Source: M30B19 sp041741535
GTDB taxonomy: Bacteria; Planctomycetota; Planctomycetia; Pirellulales; Pirellulaceae
Assembly (NCBI GenBank): GCA_041741535.1
Contig: JBGSJV010000010.1
Location: forward strand, 15,091 to 79,090
Direction: 5' to 3'
DNA: 64,000 bases
In this document: positions 1 to 7,847 of the stretch, in pieces
Position numbering within the stretch: the first letter of the stretch is position 1
How the letters are laid out: each line of letters begins with the position of its first letter
Translations under genes and position numbers: made by a program
The notes under the pieces: model-generated
What the model was told of the DNA's origin: nothing
Seen by the model: only the letters and a program-made list of their open reading frames with translations
Database searches by the model: none

Positions 1-579
1 GCGACTATCAAGTAGCACTCGTTTTTCGCAGATCAGCGGACGGCACGTAGGATTTGTCGTGAATTGAGTTCCGGATTTCGAACGTCGAAAGCTCCGGAAT
101 GCCCCTGGCTGGCGCTGGTGTTTGAATGATTAATGATTATTGAAGAATGAAAAATTCAAAAGGTACCAAACGTCTAGTTTCAGGCATTCCGCGAGCAAGC
201 AACGGCTGTCAGCCTATTGCATTTTCCAATTTCGCAATTTCCAATTTCGCAATTTCCAATTTCCAATTTTCATTTTTCATTTCTCATTTCTTAGCCGCGT
301 GTGAACCATAGACGCTCATTTGCCTGGCAGGCGGACTTCCCACGGATGGCATTACCATACGCTCGCATTTTGCCGCTACGCGGGTCAGGCCATTTGGAGT
401 CTCAGGCCATTTGGAGTCTCAGCAGAATCGACGATCGGGGTTCGCGGATTAACCAAGGTCAGACTCTCCCAAATCGGGAAGTTATTTCCAGACAATTCCT
501 AAGTGACATCCACGTGATTTAGCGGACGCGCGTGATTTCGCTGACGCACGTGTACCGGCTTCGGCCGGCGGGCACCTAG
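1..579. repeat. Intergenic repeat region (dispersed family B copy plus a family C fragment)
   Basis: No convincing gene is visible. Bases 1-60 resemble the palindromic family C element seen at 1111-1201 and 15933-16018 (shared CACTCG-TTTTTCGC and GGCGGACGG blocks). Bases about 61-500 are a copy of a long dispersed repeat whose inverted, longer copy lies at about 56785-57370. Shared blocks in order are a 'TTCCGGATTTCGAACG' start, an AT-rich 'TGATTAATGATTATTGAA' stretch, a run of slipped 'CAATTTC' repeats, 'TTAGCCGCGTGTGAACCA', and the end block 'AATCGGGAAGTTATTTC'. Short open frames across it are products of the repeat. Confidence 0.7.
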
Positions 580-888
580 CTATTTGATCGGCTGGGCCAT
601 CACGATTTCCGACGGCGGAGTTTTGTTGGGTTTGGCTTTGACGGTACTCGTGGAGCCCGCCTGCAAGACTCGTTCGATGTCCGCAGGGGAATAGCCCAGT
701 TTCAACATCTTGAACTTCAAGTTCGCGTCCAACCCCGAGCGCACCATGACACCGATGGTATGAAATACGACATAGATAATGGCGACGACAAACGGCCCGC
801 CCAAAATGCAGCTAACAGCCACCAACGGAATGATATCAACATCGCGGCGCTGGGCCAACAATCCAACCAACTCAGTGTATTCCATCAT
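580..888 (-). CDS. Small membrane hypothetical protein
   Basis: A protein of about 102 residues that I do not recognise. It has one long hydrophobic segment near residues 20-45 (IIPLVAVSCILGGPFVVAII) and then a second weaker one. A cytoplasmic-looking stretch ends in a 'YSPADIERVL' helix, which resembles the short helical recognition motifs seen in other planctomycete membrane hypotheticals. The C-terminus is basic and proline-rich. I chose ATG at 888 over the longer TTG start at 906, because an AGAG sequence lies just upstream. It is flanked by repeats on both sides and appears to be a single-gene unit. The codon usage looks like that of its neighbours. Confidence 0.6.
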   Translation of the reverse strand: MMEYTELVGLLAQRRDVDIIPLVAVSCILGGPFVVAIIYVVFHTIGVMVRSGLDANLKFKMLKLGYSPADIERVLQAGSTSTVKAKPNKTPPSEIVMAQPIK

Positions 889-906
889 GTTCGGGCTCTC
901 TTGCAA

Positions 907-1487
907 TGAAAAACCAGCTTATCGGTCGTCTCGACCAGTCTACCATGGCCCACTTCGCCGTTCAGCGGATATTCTTGGAGAAAATCGCATCGTTTTTTTG
1001 GAAACAAGACCTGTTTCGCGAACTCGTGCCCCAATTTCAGCCCATTACCAATCCGTTTAGGTTTTGCTGAGCCTCCTGAGTTAACCGCAATACCGTTCAA
1101 CGAAAGACGGTAGTAGACACATTCCCTGTGCCGCGACCATCAAAAACCACTCGCTTTTCGCGGATCGGCGGACGGCACACCGGAGTATGCCTGCTACTTA
1201 TTTGAACAGAATTGGAGTTAACCGGTTAGCAAAGCGTGGCAGGGCGGGTATCCGACCAACCACGCGCCGCTAAGCGCTGCTGGTCCAGCGCTAGCTCCCA
1301 CCATCCGCAAAAACAGGGGTAGCGGCTTGCGAACCTAGCCCTTAGTCGCTACTGTCAAAACACCTCCGGAAAAAGGGCGACCGGCGGTTGGTGGAGTGCC
1401 GAAATTGGGGTCCGCAGAGTTCTTGTTTTTTGCGATTCGCCAGGCGAGAGTTTCGCTGGGTTGAGTCAAATCATTGGGAGTGGAAAC
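907..1487. repeat. Intergenic repeats (families C, D and F)
   Basis: No gene is supported. Bases 1079-1102 carry a half element of family F (GTTAACCGCAATACCG then TTCAACGAA). Bases 1111-1201 are a family C palindrome whose arms run from GTAGTAGACACATTCC to TGCCTGCTACTTA. Bases about 1214-1290 are a degraded family D hairpin (ACCGGTTAGC, CGACCAACCACGCGCCGC). The same families recur at 15757-16018, 53827-53972 and 57386-57503. The remainder, about 1290-1487, is the leader of the following cupin gene, with GGGAG at 1476-1480. Confidence 0.65.
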
Positions 1488-2747
1488 ATGGCGGTCAAAC
1501 GCGGTGAGATTGATAGTCAATTGCTGGTCAAGCGAGACAATGTGGCCAAGGATTTGAACTCGGCCCTGGACGCCGGTGGTGGTTTGCTCCGTCTGACGCC
1601 GACCTGGGTGCCACGCAGCTTCCTCCACCCCGGCAAGCGGATCAAATTGCACCCCTCCGACTATTACTCTTACGGTGCGGACCGCGGCGGGATTGATGAA
1701 CGCTGGTTCGGGAGCACGACCGATGCCGCCAACGGTGGAAGAGTCTGGCACGAGGGCCAGAGTTTCTGTCTGTTCGAGGGTCGTCAATTTCAGTTGAAGG
1801 ATGCGATTGCCGAAGCTGGCACGCGTATCATTGGCTCGAAAATGTTCGGCAAGTACAACCGTTGGCCCGTGTATTCGAAGTTCTTCGATAATATGGGGCC
1901 GATCCCACATCACATGCATCAGACCTTCAAAGACGCCAAATTGGTCGGCCAGGAAGGCAAGCCAGAAAGTTACTACTTCCCGCCGCAGTACAACAACTGC
2001 GACAACAACTTTCCCTACACCTTTATGGGTCTGGAGCCGGGTACGACGAAACAACAACTGCGGCGCTGTTTGGAAAATTGGCATCGTGGTGACAACGGGA
2101 TTTTGGACCTATCCAAAGCCTATAGCTTGCAACGTGGCACCGGATGGCTGATTCCGCCCGGCGTATTGCACGCTCCTGGATCGCTCTGCACATACGAGCC
2201 ACAATGGGGCAGTGACGTGTTTGGCATGTATCAAAGTCTGGTCGAAGGACGCGAAGTCCCTTGGAGTTTGTTGGTCAAAGACATGCCCGCCGACAAACAT
2301 CAAGACTTGGATTTCATTATCGGTCAATTGGATTGGGAAAAAAACGTCGATCCGAACTTCAAAGCCAATAACTTCTTAGAGCCGATGCTCGCGGACTCGG
2401 GCGAAGGTTGGGAAGATCGGTGGATCGTGTACGGGTTGGTGGACGGCGAACAATTATTCAGTGCCAAAGAACTGACGCTCCAACCAGGAGCCCGTTGCGT
2501 CCTCCGCGATCCCGGGGCCAGTGGTTGGTTGACCGTTCAGGGTAAAGGCACCATGGGCAAATTGAATCTGCAAACCCCTGCCATGATCCGCTTTGGCGCA
2601 TTGACCGAAGACGAAGTCTTTATCACTTACGAAGCGGCGACCGCCGGTGTCGAAATCTGCAACACGGGTAGTGAGCCGTTGGTCGGCTTGCGGTATTTTG
2701 GTCCCGATACGTTTGATAGAGTCCCCAACGTCGGTGACGCCGTGTAG
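1488..2747 (+). CDS. Phosphomannose isomerase-like cupin protein
   Basis: A protein of 419 residues resembling class I mannose-6-phosphate isomerases. Visible family marks are a metal-binding cupin signature 'GPIPHHMHQTF', a following 'GKPESYYF' acidic ligand, a beta-rich core, and a second His motif 'IPPGVLHAPGSL'. Known members interconvert mannose-6-phosphate and fructose-6-phosphate with a zinc ion. The planctomycete relatives are usually uncharacterised, so the substrate is open. The sequence before the first motif is longer than in short cupins, and the C-terminus looks like a second beta-barrel. ATG 1488 is chosen over TTG 1461 because GGGAGTGG (1476-1483) is well spaced before it. The next gene is convergent 22 bases downstream. 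Confidence 0.7.
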   Translation: MAVKRGEIDSQLLVKRDNVAKDLNSALDAGGGLLRLTPTWVPRSFLHPGKRIKLHPSDYYSYGADRGGIDERWFGSTTDAANGGRVWHEGQSFCLFEGRQFQLKDAIAEAGTRIIGSKMFGKYNRWPVYSKFFDNMGPIPHHMHQTFKDAKLVGQEGKPESYYFPPQYNNCDNNFPYTFMGLEPGTTKQQLRRCLENWHRGDNGILDLSKAYSLQRGTGWLIPPGVLHAPGSLCTYEPQWGSDVFGMYQSLVEGREVPWSLLVKDMPADKHQDLDFIIGQLDWEKNVDPNFKANNFLEPMLADSGEGWEDRWIVYGLVDGEQLFSAKELTLQPGARCVLRDPGASGWLTVQGKGTMGKLNLQTPAMIRFGALTEDEVFITYEAATAGVEICNTGSEPLVGLRYFGPDTFDRVPNVGDAV

Positions 2748-2769
2748 TGACGCTCTGTCGTTGACGCGT

Positions 2770-3159
2770 TTATTTCCACACCCAGTCCGTTCGACTGCGA
2801 TAGTAGTTGGTGGCTTGGTAGCGTTGGGGATAAGACGTTGCGCCAAAATCGCCGTACCGGAACGGCACCTTGCTTATGCGAAACGTTGACTCCAAATGGG
2901 TCTGCCCAACTTGCGGTGATTGCCAGAAGAATTGACCGGCCAGACCGTCGGAGTCCGTTTTGCGAACCAAGGTTGGATCGCAGAGCGATTCATGACTATG
3001 TCCGGACGCGACGGACGAACGGTCGTGTAGGTCACCGACCCAGTCTTGGGCGTGTAACCAATGGGCGGACAACACCCAACCAACGGTTCCGGCCACCAAG
3101 AGGTGGAAGAATCTCAGCCACAATCGGCGATAGTATCGCGATGGATAAAGTCGCATCAT
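2770..3159 (-). CDS. Secreted hypothetical protein
   Basis: About 129 residues, not recognised. The N-terminus is a signal peptide: a basic run (RLYPSRYYRRLWLR), a hydrophobic core (FFHLLVAGTVGWVLSAHWL) and a likely cut after 'LHAQ'. The mature part is short, polar and aromatic-rich (YGDFGATSYPQRYQ), with no known motif. The first of two adjacent ATGs at 3159/3156 is used because GAGAGGCC lies just upstream. A longer frame extends to 3390, but it would put 77 low-quality residues before the signal peptide and overlap the divergent zinc-ribbon gene. Confidence 0.55.
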   Translation of the reverse strand: MMRLYPSRYYRRLWLRFFHLLVAGTVGWVLSAHWLHAQDWVGDLHDRSSVASGHSHESLCDPTLVRKTDSDGLAGQFFWQSPQVGQTHLESTFRISKVPFRYGDFGATSYPQRYQATNYYRSRTDWVWK

Positions 3160-3415
3160 TTTTGGCCTCTCGATGGTGCGTTTGGCAGGAGCTCGGTGGA
3201 CGAGCAATTTCACAAACCCCGAGGGTAGGCTAGAATACCGGTCGGTCCCGCGGCGGGAATCTGTTCTCGGTCGGTGGTTTAACTGGCCAAGACTGGCCGT
3301 TTTGTTCGGCTGTGCGGGTTGTAACGCCACGCACGCACTTAGGCGAGCGTCGTTACTGGGAAACTCAAACGACTGGGCCCCGTCAAACATTTGTCAAGGA
3401 GTGATTCACGCGGAA

Positions 3416-4147
3416 ATGCCCATCGAGATTGTTTGCGGAAACTGCGAAAACTCGTTTGGTGTGGAGGCCGCCTGGGCTGGATTGATCGTCGAATGTCCGT
3501 TTTGTCGGGCGGCCGTTCAAGTTCCCGATGAAGTCGCGTCGTTTGTTGATCTGCCGAACGATGACACGGCAACTCCGACGGAATCTCCTCCCGCGTCGGT
3601 TGATCGTGATCTCGTAGAACCACCCCGCAAAACTTCTAAAAATGGCCCCAGCTCCAAGCGTTCGACGTCGCGACCGAACCGACGTCCCACGAAGAACGCT
3701 CCTCTTCCGGAGCCGGATCTTGCCGACACCCAGCCGGTCCCTTCGTTGGAATCTATCTCGACGGCACCCTCGACCGAAATGCCGACGGTCGCCGTTGGTC
3801 CCACTATCCATCCCACGACGACGCCTGCGGTTCTGCCCGCGGTTGTGCCCGAGCCATCGACCGAGCCCGATCTAGTTTCAGCGAACCGACCCGCAACGGA
3901 CATCGACTCCTTCCCACTGCCCGATTGGACGGTGCCGCCCGTATGTCCATGGCTGTTGGAGGCCAATGCCACCGCCGAGATCCGCGTAACGGTTCGCGCG
4001 GGATTGACGACGATCAACTACCACGGTCAAAAAATGGTATTGCGAGACCAACCGGAAACCGTGAATTGGTATGGCCGTCTGACCTTTGGCATGTCGATCG
4101 TGACGTTGGCCGCGTTGCTGACTTGGCTTTACTACGTTTATCGATAA
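3416..4147 (+). CDS. Zinc-ribbon protein with Pro/Thr-rich linker and C-terminal TM
   Basis: About 243 residues. The N-terminus is a zinc ribbon with two CxxC-type knuckles (IVCGNCENSF and VECPFCRAAV, residues 5-35), a module common in planctomycete membrane proteins. A long low-complexity linker rich in Pro, Thr and Ser follows (residues about 45-165). The C-terminus has one transmembrane helix (MSIVTLAALLTWLYYVY) that ends right at the stop, so the protein is probably tail-anchored with the ribbon in the cytoplasm. The start ATG 3416 has AAGGAG at 3396-3401. The longer frame from 3173 has no domain support. The gene sits 10 bases before the FAD oxidoreductase and may be co-transcribed with it. 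The function is unknown. Confidence 0.65.
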   Translation: MPIEIVCGNCENSFGVEAAWAGLIVECPFCRAAVQVPDEVASFVDLPNDDTATPTESPPASVDRDLVEPPRKTSKNGPSSKRSTSRPNRRPTKNAPLPEPDLADTQPVPSLESISTAPSTEMPTVAVGPTIHPTTTPAVLPAVVPEPSTEPDLVSANRPATDIDSFPLPDWTVPPVCPWLLEANATAEIRVTVRAGLTTINYHGQKMVLRDQPETVNWYGRLTFGMSIVTLAALLTWLYYVYR

Positions 4148-4157
4148 AGGGATTGGC

Positions 4158-5774
4158 ATGAACTCCACCACCGAAATGCAGCCCAACTGGAACCAGCACA
4201 GCCCAACGGATTGGGATGTGGTGATTGTCGGCAGTGGTCACAATGCCTTGGTGGCTGCCGGTTATTTGGCACAAGCGGGACGTTCTGTTCTGGTCCTCGA
4301 GAAAAATGATTATCTAGGCGGTGCGACCACCTCGCAGCGAGTCTTTCCGGACTACGACGCGCGTCTATCACGTTACGCGTATTTGATCTCGCTGTTACCA
4401 CAACAGATCATGACGGACTTGTCACTCGACTTCACGACCCGCCGGCGCCAAGTTGCCTCTTATACTCCGTGGACATCACCAACCGGAGAAGATCGCGGCT
4501 TGCTGCTATGGAACGATTCGCCCGAGAAATCGCGGCAATCCTTGCGTGAGCTAAGTGGCGATGATTCTGCGTGGCAAGGTTATCAAAAACTGCTGCAGTT
4601 GGAGTCGGCCATCGCGGAATTGGCGTGGCCAACTTTGCTGCAGCCACTGCAACATCGGGACTGGTTTCGCCAACAACTCCACACCGCAGAACAAAAACAA
4701 GCCTGGGAAGCGTTTGTCGAACGGCCGCTGGGGTGTGTCTTGGAAGAGTTGGTCCAGGACGATGTTCTTCGCGGCCTGCTGTTGACCGACGGAAAGATTG
4801 GCGTCTTTACACATCCGCACGACCCAACCTTGCTGCAAAATCGCTGTTTTCTCTATCATGTGATTGGCGGAGGAACCGGCGAATGGCGAGTCCCCGTCGG
4901 TGGCATGCAAGCCATGGTGGAAGCGTTGACGAATCGCTGCTTGGCCTTAGGCGTTCGCTGTTTGGTCAATGCCCCCGTCCATTCGGTACAACGGGGAGCG
5001 AAGACTCACGAAGTCAGTTTCGATTATCAAGACAAGTCGTACACCGTCCGAGCCAAGCGAGTCCTGATCAATGCCGGGCCGCGCACGTTTGCGAAATTAT
5101 TGGACGAGCCCTACGCGCCGCAGCCGACCGACGAAGGCTCCGTGATCAAGATGAACATGTTGCTGCGCCGCTTGCCACAGGTTAAAGCTGCCGGCGTGAG
5201 TCCCGAACAAGCGTTTTGCGGTTCACTGCATTTGGATGAAAGTTACCAGCAAATGGCGCAATCGTATACCGTTGCCAGCCGAGGGCAAGTGCCAATCCCG
5301 CCTCCGTGTGAAGTCTATTGCCATACTTTGACCGACGGCTCCATCTTGTCACCGGACCTGTTGGCTCAAGGGTACCACACGCTGACCTTGTTCGGTTTGG
5401 ATATGCCGTATCGCCTGTTTCACGAGGATCACGATGCGCGGAAAACGCAAGTTCGCGAACTGTACTTGGACGCTTTGGACAAGATGTGTCGCGAGTCGTT
5501 CCGCGACTGTTTGGCGCTGGACCGCAATGGACAACCGTGCATCGAATTAAAAACACCGCAAGATCTGGAGCGGGACGTTGACTTGGACCTCGGGAACATC
5601 TTTCACAACACGCTCAGTTGGTTTTTCACAGACGATGCTGAACAGGTGGGACAGTGGGGTGTGGAGACCAAGTACACGGGAATCTATCGAGCCGGTTCGT
5701 CGGCCGCCCGTGGCGGCGCCGTGAGCGGCATCCCCGGCTACAACGCTGCCCGCTGCGTGTTGCAGCAATGGTAG
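4158..5774 (+). CDS. PYROXD2/CrtI-like FAD-dependent oxidoreductase
   Basis: 538 residues with a classic N-terminal dinucleotide-binding fold: 'DVVIVGSGHNALVAAGYLA' followed by 'VLVLEKNDYLGGATTS' (residues about 19-60). The C-terminal FAD-contacting segment 'YRAGSSAARGGAVSG' is also present. This layout fits the phytoene desaturase/PYROXD2 branch of the amine-oxidase superfamily, whose members oxidise carotenoids, sterols or unknown lipids. No other carotenoid genes are nearby, so I make no substrate claim. The ATG at 4158 lies 10 bases after the zinc-ribbon gene's stop. The ending at 5774 is followed by a palindromic repeat and then the thioesterase gene. Confidence 0.8.
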   Translation: MNSTTEMQPNWNQHSPTDWDVVIVGSGHNALVAAGYLAQAGRSVLVLEKNDYLGGATTSQRVFPDYDARLSRYAYLISLLPQQIMTDLSLDFTTRRRQVASYTPWTSPTGEDRGLLLWNDSPEKSRQSLRELSGDDSAWQGYQKLLQLESAIAELAWPTLLQPLQHRDWFRQQLHTAEQKQAWEAFVERPLGCVLEELVQDDVLRGLLLTDGKIGVFTHPHDPTLLQNRCFLYHVIGGGTGEWRVPVGGMQAMVEALTNRCLALGVRCLVNAPVHSVQRGAKTHEVSFDYQDKSYTVRAKRVLINAGPRTFAKLLDEPYAPQPTDEGSVIKMNMLLRRLPQVKAAGVSPEQAFCGSLHLDESYQQMAQSYTVASRGQVPIPPPCEVYCHTLTDGSILSPDLLAQGYHTLTLFGLDMPYRLFHEDHDARKTQVRELYLDALDKMCRESFRDCLALDRNGQPCIELKTPQDLERDVDLDLGNIFHNTLSWFFTDDAEQVGQWGVETKYTGIYRAGSSAARGGAVSGIPGYNAARCVLQQW

Positions 5775-5867
5775 AAATGAAGGTCGCGGCAGTTGCCAGG
5801 CATGGGTTGCCGCCGCCAACGAGGCCACGCGGAGTGTCGCCGCGTTGTATTCCAATGCCGCGCCTTT

Positions 5868-5955
5868 GTCCTAAAAGGGGTTTGCCCCTTTAGTGGGCAC
5901 GCACCATCACGAACAAAAAAGACACGAACGGACAGGGACAAACCCCTTTTGGAAT
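5868..5955. repeat. Palindromic REP-like hairpin
   Basis: Imperfect inverted repeat between the oxidoreductase and thioesterase genes. The left arm 'AAAAGGGGTTTGCCCCT' (about 5872-5888) faces 'AGGGACAAACCCCTTTT' (about 5935-5951), with a loop of roughly 45 bases. It is similar in style to the 33433-33528 hairpin and probably belongs to the same class of REP-type elements. It could act as a weak terminator or mRNA-stability element. Confidence 0.6.
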
Positions 5956-5972
5956 CACGACGAGGAATAGAA

Positions 5973-6344
5973 ATGCAAACTTACAAGTTGGTCATGCCCG
6001 GCGATCTCAATCACTACGGGTTTTTGTTCGGCGGAAATCTGCTGAAATGGGTCGATGAAGTCGCTTGGATTGCCGCGACTCTTCACTACCCGGGCATGCA
6101 TTTCGTAACGGTGGCTATCGATAACGTGCAGTTCAAGAAGAGCATTCGCCAAGGATCCATCCTGCGGTTCGAATGCCATCTTCAACGACAGGGCAACACC
6201 AGCGTTCAGTTCAATGTGGAAGTCTTCCGCAATTCGCCCGAAGAAGTGGAGAACGCGGAAGTGGTGTTCTCGACCGTCGTGACCATGGTTCGAGTGGATG
6301 ACCGTGGCCAAAAAGTTTCCTTGGATGCCGTGGTGAAAGCATGA
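5973..6344 (+). CDS. Acyl-CoA thioesterase (hotdog fold)
   Basis: About 123 residues, a single hotdog domain of the YciA/acyl-CoA thioester hydrolase group. The N-terminal 'MPGDLNHYGFLFGGNLLKWVDEVA' region, written here as successive blocks MPGDLNHYG, FLFGGNLL and KWVDEVA, matches the family's 'N..G..fGG.ll.w.D..a' catalytic signature. Asn and Asp are in their expected places. The enzyme would hydrolyse cytoplasmic acyl-CoA thioesters. The start at 5973 is set by GAGGA at 5962-5966; a longer frame from 5793 would run through the upstream repeat. Its stop overlaps the start of the DUF6786 gene by four bases (ATGA), so the two are translationally coupled. Confidence 0.8.
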   Translation: MQTYKLVMPGDLNHYGFLFGGNLLKWVDEVAWIAATLHYPGMHFVTVAIDNVQFKKSIRQGSILRFECHLQRQGNTSVQFNVEVFRNSPEEVENAEVVFSTVVTMVRVDDRGQKVSLDAVVKA

Positions 6345-7567
6345 TCAAGAACTTCCAAAATGACCTCGCCTTCCTGCAGCAACATACCGACACAATCGTC
6401 TTGGGCGATCCAGGACAAGCAGCGTTGCTACTGGCGCCAGCCTATCAAGGCCGCGTGATGACCTCCACGGCCGGTGGAGCAGCCGACCACAGCTTTGGTT
6501 GGATCAATTACGACTTGATTCGTCACGGCAAAGTTGTCCCGCAAATCAATCTGTACGGTGGCGAGGAACGCTTCTGGCTGGCTCCTGAAGGAGGACGGTT
6601 TTCCATCTTCTTCCCGCCCGCGAAGCTCCATGACCCGTTGGACTTTGCGACATGGCGAGTGCCAACCTGCATCGACACGGATCCGTTTCAAGTGGTTGAA
6701 GTCGGGCCACGGTTCGCCGTTTTCGCTCATCAAGCCAGCCTGCAAAACCGCGCCGGAACGGAGTTTCATCTCGGCTTCGAACGACGCGTCCAATTGCTTG
6801 ACGCAACCGAAGTCGCTACGGCCATCGATGGTGAAGCATCCTGTCTGGACGGCGTCGCCATGGTTGCTCATCAAAGCGAAAACACCCTGCGCAACCTGGG
6901 TGAAGTCGCCTGGAGACCAGAAACGGGATTGATGTCGATTTGGGTCTTGGGGATGAATGCCCCGTCCCCACAAGCGACTCTGATCGTGCCGTACCAGCAT
7001 CGCGGGGTCGCTGCGGCCGAACCCATTGTCAACGCCGATTATTTTGGTGTGTTGGGACCGGATCGCTTGCGGGTCGATCGGGAGCAGCACGTGATCCTGC
7101 TCCGCGGTGACGGCGAGTTTCGGAGCAAGTTGGGTTTAACCCACCCGCGCGCGAAACCGTTTCTAGCCGCGTGGGACCAACAGCGACAAGTGTTTACATT
7201 GGTCCAATACAAATTACCGGCGATGTCGCCGATGTTCGACACCAGTACCGGCAGACGCGACGACGGTTTGGTGCAATCGTCCGACCGCATCGCCTACGTC
7301 AACAATCTATGGCGAGTCGTGGACGACGAATATCGTGGAGATGTGATCAACGGCTACAACGACGGCCCCAACGAATCCGGCGGCAAGCTGGGCGGATTCT
7401 TCGAACTCGAGTCTCTGAGCCCGGCTCTGGCACTCGCGCCGCAACAAGCGTACACCCACACGCATCTCACTGTCCACTTGGAGGCAAACACTCCGGCGGC
7501 GTTTGCAAAAGTGGACGCATTGTGCCAGCGACTGTGTGGCGTTTCACTGACGGCGATTCGCTTCTAG
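6341..7567 (+). CDS. DUF6786 family protein
   Basis: 408 residues with the look of the DUF6786 family: a beta-rich, galactose-mutarotase-like fold with 'LGDPGQAALLLAPAYQGRVMTSTA' near the N-terminus (blocks LGDPGQAALLLAP, YQGRVMTSTA) and 'HSFGWINYDLI' after it. Function is unknown; the fold suggests carbohydrate or glycoside binding. It overlaps the thioesterase gene by ATGA. The TAG stop lies inside a CTAG that is also the left border of a MITE-like element (see 7564-7847), so the gene ends exactly at the insertion. The coding frame seems undisturbed, ending in 'LTAIRF'. Confidence 0.7.
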   Translation: MIKNFQNDLAFLQQHTDTIVLGDPGQAALLLAPAYQGRVMTSTAGGAADHSFGWINYDLIRHGKVVPQINLYGGEERFWLAPEGGRFSIFFPPAKLHDPLDFATWRVPTCIDTDPFQVVEVGPRFAVFAHQASLQNRAGTEFHLGFERRVQLLDATEVATAIDGEASCLDGVAMVAHQSENTLRNLGEVAWRPETGLMSIWVLGMNAPSPQATLIVPYQHRGVAAAEPIVNADYFGVLGPDRLRVDREQHVILLRGDGEFRSKLGLTHPRAKPFLAAWDQQRQVFTLVQYKLPAMSPMFDTSTGRRDDGLVQSSDRIAYVNNLWRVVDDEYRGDVINGYNDGPNESGGKLGGFFELESLSPALALAPQQAYTHTHLTVHLEANTPAAFAKVDALCQRLCGVSLTAIRF

Positions 7568-7847
7568 TGCTTTGTCAACGTCTAAATTTAGGGTCGGGTC
7601 TGGTAAAGGTGTCAGGAGTCAATTGCCGGTACGGCCCATCGGGTGCTTCGCACAATTGACTCCTGGGTCTGGTAAAGGTGTCAGGAGTCAATTGCCGGTA
7701 CGGCCCATCGGGTGCTTCGCACAATGGACTCCTGGGTCTGGTAAAGGTGTCAGGAGTCAATTGCCGGTACGGCCCATCGGGAGCTTCGCACAATTGACTC
7801 CTGACACCTTTACCAGACCCTAAGTTGTGGATTTGACAAAACACTAG
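7564..7847. mobile_element. MITE-like palindromic element, family A copy 1 (three tandem core units)
   Basis: Element with terminal inverted repeats TGCTTTGTCAA (7568-7578) and TTGACAAAACA (7833-7843, one mismatch), flanked on both sides by CTAG (7564-7567 and 7844-7847). The core has three head-to-tail units of 69 bp, counted from TGGTAAAGG at 7601, 7670 and 7739. Each holds inverted arms CAGGAGTCAATTG and CAATTGACTCCTG around a GC-rich loop. The outermost right arm closes with GACACCTTTACCAGACCC. It has no coding capacity. It fills the gap between two convergent genes, and the two flanking CTAGs contain their stop codons. A single-unit copy is at 63725-63866. Confidence 0.85.

Noticed and set aside
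301..522. Short frame of 73 residues near the left edge
   Set aside because: It lies wholly in the family B repeat and has a low-complexity translation.
1335..2084. 249-residue minus-strand frame opposite the cupin gene
   Set aside because: It is a shadow of the cupin gene, which carries clear metal-binding motifs on the plus strand.
7598..7823. Possible CRISPR array
   Set aside because: The units are contiguous head-to-tail 69-mers without variable spacers, and no cas gene is near.
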